A stretch of 64,000 nucleotides of DNA from Clostridium aminobutyricum (GTDB lineage: Bacteria; Bacillota; Clostridia; Peptostreptococcales; Anaerovoracaceae): positions 142,064-206,063 of the forward strand of contig NZ_JAFJZZ010000005.1 in assembly GCF_017255415.1 (NCBI RefSeq), given 5' to 3'. Numbering within the stretch: position 1 is the stretch's first letter; every line of letters begins with the position of its first letter. Positions 8,750-16,132 of this stretch are shown piece after piece. A model generated the notes under the pieces. It was not told the origin of the DNA, ran no database searches, and saw nothing but the letters and a program-made list of their open reading frames with translations. Position numbers and translations under genes: made by a program.

Positions 8750-8828
8750 TATCAAGGTTGACCAGAAAAACTGGAGGCTGAACTGACTTTCCCCTAATAA
8801 GGGGATTGTATAGTGCAGCCTTTTTTTA
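8750..8828 (+). ncRNA. Structured leader RNA ending in a terminator: candidate riboswitch or attenuator
   Basis: A small hairpin CCAG-AAAAA-CTGG (8762-8774) is followed by a larger one. In the larger hairpin AGGCTG (8775-8780) pairs with CAGCCT (8816-8821), an inner stem CCCC/GGGG (8791-8794/8801-8804) is capped by TAATAA, and two unpaired strands (AACTGACTTT and ATTGTATAGTG) form a large internal loop. A run of seven T follows, so it is an intrinsic terminator about 95 nt before the first gene. Two stems with an unpaired, information-rich internal loop suggest ligand or protein control. I cannot assign a riboswitch class by eye. Confidence 0.6.
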
Positions 8829-8923
8829 TTACTCGTTTAAGCATGATGTTTGCAATTCATGAAGGATAAGACCATTTAAAGATTTGAATAATCTGGGAAA
8901 ATCAAGCAGGGAGGAGGTATTAA

Positions 8924-10177
8924 ATGACAATCATAAAAAATGAAGCCCAAAAAGAATTAACGCTGGATGAAGTCGTGGAACAATATACGGAAATACCTAG
9001 GCTGATTGCCATAAAAATAGATGTTCAAAGGAGAGGCGTTCATTATACGGATCGGGCTTTAAGTGCAGCAGACGAATCTTTGCATCAGCTAAGGGGTGCC
9101 GCATTATTTGGTTCCAGAGATGCCCAGATATTGCCGCTGCCTGAATCACTGATATTACGAGATGGCACGACAGTGCTTACGGACCCTGTACCCGTTGAAC
9201 AAAATCCGTATTTCGTAGACTATATCGATGGAAAACTGGTTTTAACCGATCAAGATAAAGTGATAGAAGAAGTTGACTATTGGCCTCAGCCGAATTTCTA
9301 TCATGAAAAAACAAAATCGGGAATTCCTATGGACCATATCGTTACGGTCCGCCCTCAACGTCTGCAAGTGATGCCATCCAGTTACTGTCACTTTTGGGAT
9401 AACGGAAATGGCTGCAAATATTGTGATATCGTCAATCATTTGAAACAGCAGACGTCCGAGCTCGGAATTTCGGCAAAGCTTCGTCCTGAAGATGTGAGAG
9501 AGGTAATTGGAGAGGCCCTAAAACAGCCTGGACGTTTTTCAAGCATCTGCTTGACGGCCGGATCGGATACCCGCGGAACGGAGGCTTTTGACGAAGAGGT
9601 AGACTATTACATAAAAATTCTTAAAGCTATAGGCGATAATTTCACGACAAAAAAATTCCCAAGTCAGCTGATTGCTACCGCTTTTACCGAAAAGCAGCTG
9701 ACCAGACTATATGAAGAAACCGGACTCATGAGCTATACCGCTGATATTGAAGTGCTGAACGAAGAACTGTTCAATTGGATTTGTCCCGGTAAGGCGGAAT
9801 GGATCGGTTATAAAGAGTGGAAAAACCGCTTGATAAGAGCGGTAGATATTTTCGGCAGAGGAAATGTCAATACCGGCATCGTAAGCGGGATAGAACTTGC
9901 TAAACCCAACGGTTTTACCAATGAGGAGGAGGCTTTAAAGACGACCCTTGAAGAAGCAGAGCATTTGGCAAGTCATGGCGTATCGACGGTGTATATGGTA
10001 TGGATACCAAGACCCAAATCCTATTTCAGAGATCAAAAAAATGCATCCCTTGAATATTATGTGCGCATGGCCATAGGGCTAAATGATTTAAGAAAAAAGT
10101 ATAAGTTACCTACGGATATGGATGATTACAGAAGGTGCGGCAATCATCCAGACAGTGACCTTTCCAGGATCCTTTGA
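8924..10177 (+). CDS. Radical SAM protein with an atypical CX8CX2C cluster motif
   Basis: A 417-residue protein. The cluster motif is Cys155-x8-Cys164-x2-Cys167 (CHFWDNGNGCKYC) in place of the usual CX3CX2C; the rest reads like a radical SAM barrel (ICLTAGSDTRG around the SAM-binding turn, VNTGIVSGIELAKP, STVYMVWIPRP). About 150 residues precede the barrel. It starts with ATG behind GGGAGGAGG. It is first in an operon with a PNPOx-fold protein, a GNAT, a CMD-like protein and a TauABC-type importer, so it probably acts on an imported small molecule or its product. It may be related to the MSMEG_0568-type radical SAM group, but that is a weak impression. The reaction is unknown. Confidence 0.8.
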   Translation: MTIIKNEAQKELTLDEVVEQYTEIPRLIAIKIDVQRRGVHYTDRALSAADESLHQLRGAALFGSRDAQILPLPESLILRDGTTVLTDPVPVEQNPYFVDYIDGKLVLTDQDKVIEEVDYWPQPNFYHEKTKSGIPMDHIVTVRPQRLQVMPSSYCHFWDNGNGCKYCDIVNHLKQQTSELGISAKLRPEDVREVIGEALKQPGRFSSICLTAGSDTRGTEAFDEEVDYYIKILKAIGDNFTTKKFPSQLIATAFTEKQLTRLYEETGLMSYTADIEVLNEELFNWICPGKAEWIGYKEWKNRLIRAVDIFGRGNVNTGIVSGIELAKPNGFTNEEEALKTTLEEAEHLASHGVSTVYMVWIPRPKSYFRDQKNASLEYYVRMAIGLNDLRKKYKLPTDMDDYRRCGNHPDSDLSRIL

Positions 10178-10209
10178 CGGCATGCTTGCAATTTATGGAG
10201 GTGAATCAA

Positions 10210-10674
10210 ATGGCGGTAACATTGACAAAGGAGATTTCCGATCTTATCAATGATCCGAATTCAATAAAAATAGTATCTACTGTAGACCGGGAAGGTGTTC
10301 CTCATACGGTGATAAAGCAGTCCTTATATGTTGCGGAGGATGGGCGAATCAAGTATTTAGAACTATTGGAATCCTCCCATACCTATAAGAACTTTACCAG
10401 CAGCTTGTGGTATAGCCATAAAGTCTCTGTTTCTGTATTGGGAGGAAACAAATTCAGTTATCAGATAAAAGGTATCCCTGCCAAAATTCTGATAAGCGGA
10501 CCTGAGTTTGAAAGTAATTATAAGCGAATAAGAGAAAAACTGGGCGATGTGGACTTAGCCGCAATATGTGTTATTGAACCTGTGGAAGTGACCGATGAGA
10601 CCTTTTCCGTCAGGTATGCGGAACAGGAAAACACAAGACCGTATTTTAAGCATCTGGATCGTTTATCAAAATAA
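10210..10674 (+). CDS. Pyridoxamine 5'-phosphate oxidase-like (FMN-binding split barrel) protein
   Basis: A 154-residue protein. Features of the split-barrel fold are visible: an N-terminal helix (ISDLINDPNSI), then strands KIVSTVDREGVPHTV and GRIKYLELLESSHTYKNF, where the second holds the usual flavin-phosphate region, then VSVSVLGG. Proteins of this type are FMN- or F420-dependent reductases or oxidases, or haem/flavin-binding proteins. ATG 10210 has GGAGGTG 7 nt upstream, which rules out earlier in-frame starts that would overlap the radical SAM gene. It lies 32 nt after that gene and 22 nt before the GNAT. The substrate is unknown. Confidence 0.75.
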   Translation: MAVTLTKEISDLINDPNSIKIVSTVDREGVPHTVIKQSLYVAEDGRIKYLELLESSHTYKNFTSSLWYSHKVSVSVLGGNKFSYQIKGIPAKILISGPEFESNYKRIREKLGDVDLAAICVIEPVEVTDETFSVRYAEQENTRPYFKHLDRLSK

Positions 10675-10696
10675 TAGGAGGAGATGGTGGAGTGGA

Positions 10697-11215
10697 ATGG
10701 ATGAGAAAAATACAACGAATTCAATTCGAATAGGTACCGTGAATGACATTCAGCTGATTTTACAATTCAGAAGATCCATGTTTGAGGAAATAGGGGTAGA
10801 AGAGTCCTTATTCATTGAAAACGTACAGGAAATTCTTTTGGATTTATACATGAAAGAGCTTAAAGCAGATAGAATACGGCATTTTATCGCTTACGATGTG
10901 AATGATCGGCCTATTGCCGTTATGGGTTCGTTAATGAAAACGGATTTCCCCTATTATCTGTTTAAGCCGGGATTTTATGGCTGGATTATAGACGCCTATA
11001 CGGTTAAAGAATACAGAGGACAGGGACTGGCAACGAAATTACTCGAATTAAACAGTGAATGGCTGAAGGAAAAAGGGGCGCAGGAAATAAAATTAATTGC
11101 GAGCGGCAACGAGGCAAGACGTGTTTATGAAAAGTTCGGATTTAAAGCCACTTGGGAAATGAGCTTGAATCTGTCAAAGGTAAAGACTTTTAATGAGATT
11201 ATTGAACAAAGATAA
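10697..11215 (+). CDS. GNAT-family N-acetyltransferase
   Basis: A 172-residue single-domain GNAT. The acetyl-CoA pyrophosphate loop is EYRGQGLATKLL at about 106-117, preceded by the strand GWIIDAYTV and followed by GAQEIKLIASGNEARRVYEKFGF, a typical GNAT C-terminus. ATG 10697 follows several purine-rich AGGAGG/GGAG stretches; the spacing of GGAG is short (4 nt), so the exact start is not certain. It could acylate an amine intermediate of the same pathway. It is 17 nt from the next gene. The substrate cannot be read from the sequence. Confidence 0.85.
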   Translation: MDEKNTTNSIRIGTVNDIQLILQFRRSMFEEIGVEESLFIENVQEILLDLYMKELKADRIRHFIAYDVNDRPIAVMGSLMKTDFPYYLFKPGFYGWIIDAYTVKEYRGQGLATKLLELNSEWLKEKGAQEIKLIASGNEARRVYEKFGFKATWEMSLNLSKVKTFNEIIEQR

Positions 11216-11232
11216 AAATGGAGGTAGTAAAA

Positions 11233-11586
11233 ATGAGTGATATAAACAGATACCAGCTTGGACTTGAGAAGTTATCGGAGGTTGTTGGGACGGCGGGTCA
11301 AGATGCCGTTTCTTCATTGGGAGACGTAGGTCAATATATTGTAGAATTTATATTTGGTGATATCTACAACCGTGAGGGACTTTCCCTGAGAGAACGCGAA
11401 ATCATATCCGTCGCCGTATTGGCGGCACTTGGCGGAAGAGATCCACAGCTTCGGCTTCATATCGGCGGTGCACTGAATGTTGGGCTGACCCTAAAAGAAA
11501 TTGAAGAAGTTATTATCCAGACCATTCCTTATGCAGGGTTTCCTACCGCCATGAATGCGTTAAAAATTCTGAAAGAATTTGACTAG
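11233..11586 (+). CDS. Carboxymuconolactone decarboxylase-like protein (PcaC type, no CxxC)
   Basis: A 117-residue, mostly helical protein. It carries LREREIISVAVLAALGG, then LRLHIGGALNVGLTLKEI and a final helix IIQTIPYAGFPTAMNAL, the core of the CMD/AhpD fold. The CxxC of AhpD peroxidases is missing, so peroxidase chemistry is unlikely. The Arg-Glu and His positions resemble PcaC-type members. ATG 11233 is preceded by GGAGG with good spacing. Its place between a GNAT and an ABC importer suggests an isomerase, decarboxylase or lyase step, but many CMD-like proteins have no known activity. Confidence 0.85.
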   Translation: MSDINRYQLGLEKLSEVVGTAGQDAVSSLGDVGQYIVEFIFGDIYNREGLSLREREIISVAVLAALGGRDPQLRLHIGGALNVGLTLKEIEEVIIQTIPYAGFPTAMNALKILKEFD

Positions 11587-11666
11587 GATGATTTTCTCAT
11601 GGAATAAATTCAACAATGTTGAAACATATAGCAATCATGGATAATAAAAAGCGAGGAGGTGACAGG

Positions 11667-12458
11667 ATGTCAAAGAGATCCTTTAAGAAAAGAATCTCAA
11701 TAGAAAATATGATAACAATCGGATCGATAGTTTTTATCCTATCAGCATGGTATATCGTGACGGCAATGAAGCTGTTTCCCGATGTGATTATTCCATCTCC
11801 CGGCAAAGTTTATAGCAGCTTTAAAGAAATAGCTGTAAACGGATATAAAGGATATAGTCTGTTAACCCATTTGGGCGACAGCATGATACGCTTGCTAAGT
11901 GCATTTTTATTGGTGATTGTAACGGCTATCCCCTTAGGTTTGGCAAGCGGGTATAATTCAAAGATACGCGCTTTATTGGACCCTTTAATTGAGTTTTATA
12001 GACCGCTGCCTCCTCTAGCTTACTACACGCTCTTGGTTATATGGATGGGAATCGAAAATACCTCAAAAATTACGTTGCTGTATCTGGCCGGATTTGCTCC
12101 TATCTATATAGCCTGTGTATCAGGAGTAAAAAAAATCAAACAGGATTATATAAACGGGGCCTATACACTTGGAGCCAGCAAAGGGCAAGTATTTTGGCAC
12201 GTGATATTGCCCACCTGCTTACCGGACATTTTTACAGGTTTAAGGACTTCCATCGGCTTCTCTTATACCACCTTGGTAGCGGCGGAGATGGTGGCGTCTA
12301 TTACCGGAATAGGCTGGATGGTATTGGATGCAAGTAAATTTTTACGAAGTGACGTGATTTTTTTAGGAATTTTAATTATGGGGATTACAGGGATTATTCT
12401 CGACAAAGCAATTAGGCTTGTTGAAAGCAGGGTTGTACCTTGGAAAGGTAAAGAATAA
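11667..12458 (+). CDS. ABC importer permease, TauC/SsuC (NitT/TauT) type
   Basis: A 263-residue inner-membrane protein with about six membrane segments. The EAA-type loop that contacts the ATPase is GAYTLGASKGQVFWHVILP at about 163-181. A start at 11667 follows GAGGAGGTGACAG, an excellent ribosome binding site; the earlier ATG has none. With the binding protein and ATPase that follow it forms a complete importer of the family that takes up taurine, alkanesulfonates, nitrate, hydroxymethylpyrimidine and related small polar molecules. Family membership is clear; the substrate is not. Confidence 0.92.
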   Translation: MSKRSFKKRISIENMITIGSIVFILSAWYIVTAMKLFPDVIIPSPGKVYSSFKEIAVNGYKGYSLLTHLGDSMIRLLSAFLLVIVTAIPLGLASGYNSKIRALLDPLIEFYRPLPPLAYYTLLVIWMGIENTSKITLLYLAGFAPIYIACVSGVKKIKQDYINGAYTLGASKGQVFWHVILPTCLPDIFTGLRTSIGFSYTTLVAAEMVASITGIGWMVLDASKFLRSDVIFLGILIMGITGIILDKAIRLVESRVVPWKGKE

Positions 12459-12476
12459 AAAGGAGTGCTTCTATTT

Positions 12477-13535
12477 ATGAAAAGAACAAAAACAATTTCG
12501 ACGATTATTCTAATCGTGAGCTTGCTGGCACTAACCCTAGTGGGTTGCGGCAAAACGAGTGAAGTAAATTCACAGGCCCAAAACGATTCGGCTCAAACGG
12601 GCAGTAAACCGGAGGTTATTAATATAGCCATTCAAGCGATACCAAACGATGAAATAGTTGCAAAAGCAAAAAACTGGTATGAGAGTGAACTGGGAGTCAA
12701 GGTTAATTTCAGACAGTTTGATTCAGGAAGAGATGTCAATACGGCGATGCTATCAGGAGGTATTGATATCGGGCTTGTGGGATCAACCCCTGCAACATTA
12801 GGCATCGCAAACGGGATACCTTATGAGGTTTTCTGGATACATGATGTAATCGGTGATAATGAGGCCTTGGCCGCAAAGAACGATGCAAAGATTAATTCCG
12901 TCAAGGATTTAAAGGGAAAAAAGGTAGCGGTGCCTGCTGGTTCCACCACTCATTACAGTTTGCTTAAGGTACTGAGCTTAGAAGGTGTCAATGCTGCTGA
13001 CGTGAAGATTCTGGATATGCAGCCGCCGGATATATTTGCCGCTTGGCAGAGAGGGGATATTGATGCGGCGTATGTTTGGCAGCCTACATTGGATAAACTT
13101 TTGTCTGACGGAAAAATAATCGTAACCAGTAAAGAATTGGCAGGCAAGGGAATCGTAACGGCAGATGTAGGGATTGTAAGAACAGAGTTCGCTGAGAAAT
13201 ATCCTGATCTCGTTAAAAAATATATTCAATTGCAGCTAAAAGCGTATGACCTTTATCAAAACAACGCAGAAGAAGCCGCTCAGGCCGTTGCAAAGGAACT
13301 TAACCTAGAGTATGATGACAGCTTAAAGCAGATGAATGAATTGATTTGGCTATCAGGAGAAGAACAAATTTCGGATAAGTATCTGGGCACAAGTACAAGT
13401 AAAGGAGAGTTTGTGAAGGCTTTAAAAGATACGGCTGATTTCCTCGCAGAGCAAAAAACTATTGACAGTGCGCCGGGTATTGAAGTATTTGAAAAGGCCG
13501 TTAATCCTAAATATATTGAAGAGGCTTTAAAATAA
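12477..13535 (+). CDS. TauA-like substrate-binding lipoprotein
   Basis: A 352-residue extracytoplasmic binding protein. The signal peptide ends in a lipobox (LVGC) with lipid-modified Cys24. Its body resembles E. coli TauA: FRQFDSGRDVNTAMLSGGIDIGLVGSTP, GKKVAVPAGSTTHYSLL and PPDIFAAWQRGDIDAAYVWQP are close to the taurine-binding protein. This makes taurine or another small zwitterionic or sulfonated molecule a reasonable guess, but the downstream desulfonating enzyme (TauD) is missing and would be useless to an anaerobe. GTG 12465 is possible, but ATG 12477 opens directly on the signal peptide. AGGAG lies 11 nt upstream. Confidence 0.9.
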   Translation: MKRTKTISTIILIVSLLALTLVGCGKTSEVNSQAQNDSAQTGSKPEVINIAIQAIPNDEIVAKAKNWYESELGVKVNFRQFDSGRDVNTAMLSGGIDIGLVGSTPATLGIANGIPYEVFWIHDVIGDNEALAAKNDAKINSVKDLKGKKVAVPAGSTTHYSLLKVLSLEGVNAADVKILDMQPPDIFAAWQRGDIDAAYVWQPTLDKLLSDGKIIVTSKELAGKGIVTADVGIVRTEFAEKYPDLVKKYIQLQLKAYDLYQNNAEEAAQAVAKELNLEYDDSLKQMNELIWLSGEEQISDKYLGTSTSKGEFVKALKDTADFLAEQKTIDSAPGIEVFEKAVNPKYIEEALK

Positions 13536-13555
13536 GGGTAGAAGGAGGTGAAAGC

Positions 13556-14377
13556 ATGGCAGAATTTATGAATGATTTTCTTGCCGAAAGCAGTGAAGAG
13601 GTAATCACTTTGGATAATGTAATGTTAACTTATGAAGCGGAACATAGCGTAAATGCTTTGGAAGACATTCATATCAAGATCAATGAAGGAGAATTCGTAT
13701 GCCTGCTTGGACCTTCAGGTTGCGGTAAAAGTACCTTATTGAAAATTATTGCGGGATTTATAAAACCGACCAAAGGAACAGCCACAATGTCAGGAACCCC
13801 AATCAATGGACCGGATTGGCATAGAGGGGTTGTTTTTCAACAGCCCCCGCTGTATCCATGGCTCAATGTGGAGGACAATGTCAAATTTGGCTTGAAAATG
13901 AGAAAAATCCCGTCTCGCATCGGAAAAGAGACGGTAAATGAATATCTGGAGAAGGTTGGATTGCTGGAATTTGGTAAAAATAGAATCTATGAGTTGTCGG
14001 GAGGAATGAGGCAGCGTGTTGCCATAGCCAGGGTGTTGGTAAATAACCCAAAAGTTTTACTGATGGATGAACCTTTCGGTGCACTGGATGCATTAACGCG
14101 AGAGCAAATGCAAAATCTAATTCGGAAGATTTGGTGGGAGACTGGGAAAACAATCCTATTTATTACGCATGATGTGGATGAAGCATTATCGTTGGGCACA
14201 AGGGTATTAATCATGTCGAAAAGGCCCGGACGAATCATAAAAGAATTCAAAGTGAATTTCACGAAGTCCATAACCGGAGAGAATTCTGACCGAACTCGTT
14301 ATACAAATGAATTTCAGGAATTACGCGAGCAAATATTAAATTTAATCAATAAAACGGATGCCACGTACAGCATTTAG
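13556..14377 (+). CDS. ABC importer ATPase, TauB/SsuB type
   Basis: A 273-residue ATP-binding subunit. Walker A GPSGCGKST is at about 52-60, the Q-loop in VVFQQPPLYPWL, the signature LSGGMRQRVA at about 148, Walker B VLLMDEPFGALDA at about 167, and the switch His in LFITHDVDEAL. The PLYPWLNVEDNVKFGL block is typical of the NitT/TauT group. It starts with ATG after GGAGGTG and ends the operon; a terminator follows. It powers the permease encoded at 11667. Confidence 0.95.
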   Translation: MAEFMNDFLAESSEEVITLDNVMLTYEAEHSVNALEDIHIKINEGEFVCLLGPSGCGKSTLLKIIAGFIKPTKGTATMSGTPINGPDWHRGVVFQQPPLYPWLNVEDNVKFGLKMRKIPSRIGKETVNEYLEKVGLLEFGKNRIYELSGGMRQRVAIARVLVNNPKVLLMDEPFGALDALTREQMQNLIRKIWWETGKTILFITHDVDEALSLGTRVLIMSKRPGRIIKEFKVNFTKSITGENSDRTRYTNEFQELREQILNLINKTDATYSI

Positions 14378-14423
14378 ATCGGTAGGAACGTCTTAAAAGT
14401 GAGATGCCTCGAATTATTTAAAT

Positions 14424-14449
14424 AAAAAGACCCTTTGGGGTCTTTTTTT
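14424..14449 (+). terminator. Intrinsic terminator of the TauABC-type operon
   Basis: AAAAAGACCC (14424-14433), a TTTG loop and GGGTCTTTTT (14438-14447), then more T. Confidence 0.9.
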
Positions 14450-14510
14450 ATGCTAGGGAAGTGCGGAGCGGCGAAGCCATTTTTTTTATGATAAGATAGA
14501 TAATTTGTAA

Positions 14511-14539
14511 TTGACTTTTCTCATTATCTGCTTTAGTAT
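14511..14539 (+). promoter_or_regulatory. Promoter of the efflux operon
   Basis: TTGACT (14511-14516), 17-bp spacer, TAGTAT (14534-14539). A perfect palindrome starts 11 bp downstream, at about the transcription start. Confidence 0.75.
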
Positions 14540-14550
14540 TGATAAGAATA

Positions 14551-14564
14551 GTTCGTATACGAAC
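14551..14564. promoter_or_regulatory. Perfect 14-bp palindrome GTTCGTATACGAAC, probable MarR operator
   Basis: The palindrome covers the expected start of transcription of the efflux operon, so a bound dimer would block it. The operon's last gene encodes a MarR-type protein, which is the natural candidate. A related site lies at 6317-6329. Confidence 0.65.
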
Positions 14565-14595
14565 TGTTGTAAGATAGAAATAAGAAGGTGACAAA

Positions 14596-15444
14596 ATGAA
14601 GAGACCAAAGAAAATGACATGGGTAATAATAGCGGGAGTGGTGGCCATAGGTTTCCTGGTAGCCATAAGCTTGAATATCGGAAAGACGAATCCTACGCTG
14701 GCAAATCAAACCGTTTATGCAGATCAAGAATCCAGTGGACCTGCTTTTATTATGGCTGGTAGAGTGGAAGCCATAGACAGCGCAGATATTTCAACGAAAA
14801 CCACCGGAAAGATAGCAGAACTAAATGTAGATGTAGGCTCTGTTGTAAATAAAGGGGATGTTCTTGCCAGAATAGATATGAAAGAAGTGCCTGCACAAGT
14901 AAATCAGGCTCAGTCCTCAATTGATATTGCAAAAGTAACTTTAAATAATGCGCAGATCAATTATGACCGGACAATGGAATTATATCAGGCAGGGGCCGTT
15001 GCCAAAGAAACAGTGGAAAGTGCGAAGAAACAACTTGATACGGCAGCTGCAACTGTAAATCAAGCGCAATCCGGTCTGGAGCTTATTAACGCAAATTCCT
15101 CCAATGGCGTGATTGTTGCACCGATTTCAGGAACGGTAACAGCGAAAACCGTGAATGTAGGAGAACTGGCTGCGGCAGGTTCGACTTTATTGAGTATCGT
15201 TAATTCAGATAAAACATACATAAGTGCTTACTTACCGGCGCGACTTTCTGAAAAAGTGCAGCAGGGTCAAAAGGTAACCGTCAAAATATCTGAAATTCCG
15301 GATAAGTTTTTTGATGGTGAAGTTTCTCTGGTGGATACTATTGTAGATGCTCAAAATAAAAATATTCTTGTTCGCGTCAATATGCTGGAAAATGATCCTG
15401 CCGTTAAGGTTGGCATGTTTGCGGAAATTGCATTAAAGAAATAA
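14596..15444 (+). CDS. Efflux adaptor protein, HlyD/RND-type membrane fusion family
   Basis: A 282-residue protein with one N-terminal membrane anchor (about 9-28). A biotinyl-lipoyl half (KIAELNVDVGSVVNKGDVLARID) is followed by a short coiled-coil hairpin (about 95-160) with repeated NQAQ motifs, then the second lipoyl half (VIVAPISGTVTAKTVNVGE) and a beta-barrel domain (TVKISEIPDKFFDGEV). ATG has AAGGTG upstream. First gene of a four-gene operon. In a single-membrane bacterium such adaptors probably assist substrate release through the wall; the detailed role is inferred. Confidence 0.88.
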   Translation: MKRPKKMTWVIIAGVVAIGFLVAISLNIGKTNPTLANQTVYADQESSGPAFIMAGRVEAIDSADISTKTTGKIAELNVDVGSVVNKGDVLARIDMKEVPAQVNQAQSSIDIAKVTLNNAQINYDRTMELYQAGAVAKETVESAKKQLDTAAATVNQAQSGLELINANSSNGVIVAPISGTVTAKTVNVGELAAAGSTLLSIVNSDKTYISAYLPARLSEKVQQGQKVTVKISEIPDKFFDGEVSLVDTIVDAQNKNILVRVNMLENDPAVKVGMFAEIALKK

Positions 15445-15456
15445 GGCTGGTGATAG

Positions 15457-16119
15457 ATGATGGAATCAAAAAGAAAAGTATTAATGTTATCGGTAGTGGC
15501 AGTCATGCTGATCGTTTTAGGCAGCATAGGAATCTATTACTGGTATGAAAATAATTACTATGTGGCAACAGAAGACGCAAAGGTTGCAGGAGATATTGTG
15601 AAAGTTTCCCCTCAAATGACGGGGAAACTATTGGAACTGGAAGTGGAAGAAGGGCAAAGCCTTGAAAAAGATCAAATTATCGGCCACCAAGAAATGGGAA
15701 GTCTGTCCGACTTGAATTTGGAGCAATCCGTGATTCGATCACCTATTTCAGGTTTTGTTTTAAAAAAACAGGCAACGCAGGGAGAATTGGTAGCGACAGG
15801 TCAAACGTTGATTATGATGGTCGATCCGACAAAGTTGTATATCAATGCGAACATAGAAGAGACGGATATTGCCAAATTAAAGATAGGGCAAAAGGTTGAA
15901 ATTACTGTGGATGAATTCAGCGGAGAAAAAATGTACGGAAAAGTTCAGTCCATCGGTAAGGCAGCAAATTCTGCTTTTTCACTTTTGTCCGGCTCGAGCA
16001 GCGGAACCTTTACGAAGGTTGTACAGCGGGTTCCCGTAAAAATTGTATTTGATGAGAACCAGAACCATAGCGGTATCTTGCTTGGAACCAATGCAGTCAT
16101 AAAGATTCATATTAGATAA
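15457..16119 (+). CDS. EmrA-like adaptor protein lacking the coiled-coil hairpin
   Basis: A 220-residue HlyD-family protein with one N-terminal membrane segment (about 8-28) followed by YVATEDAKVAGDIVKVSPQMTGKL, the EmrA-like entry to the lipoyl domain. The helical hairpin of EmrA (~100 residues) is reduced to a short EMGSLSDLNLEQ link, then the lipoyl domain closes with VIRSPISGFV and a beta-barrel follows (INANIEETDIAKLKIGQ). ATG 15457 and ATG 15460 are both possible; GGTG spacing favours 15460. It lies between another adaptor and the pump, so the operon has two different adaptors. Confidence 0.85.
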   Translation: MMESKRKVLMLSVVAVMLIVLGSIGIYYWYENNYYVATEDAKVAGDIVKVSPQMTGKLLELEVEEGQSLEKDQIIGHQEMGSLSDLNLEQSVIRSPISGFVLKKQATQGELVATGQTLIMMVDPTKLYINANIEETDIAKLKIGQKVEITVDEFSGEKMYGKVQSIGKAANSAFSLLSGSSSGTFTKVVQRVPVKIVFDENQNHSGILLGTNAVIKIHIR

Positions 16120-16132
16120 GAGGTGGTTTCAG

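Noticed and set aside
8750..8828. A definite guanidine riboswitch
   Set aside because: Two stems with a terminator are suggestive, but I could not verify the consensus bases from memory, so the class is left open.
12477..13535. Firm assignment as taurine importer tauABC
   Set aside because: Similarity to TauA is clear, but no taurine-degrading enzyme is present and the family has many substrates.
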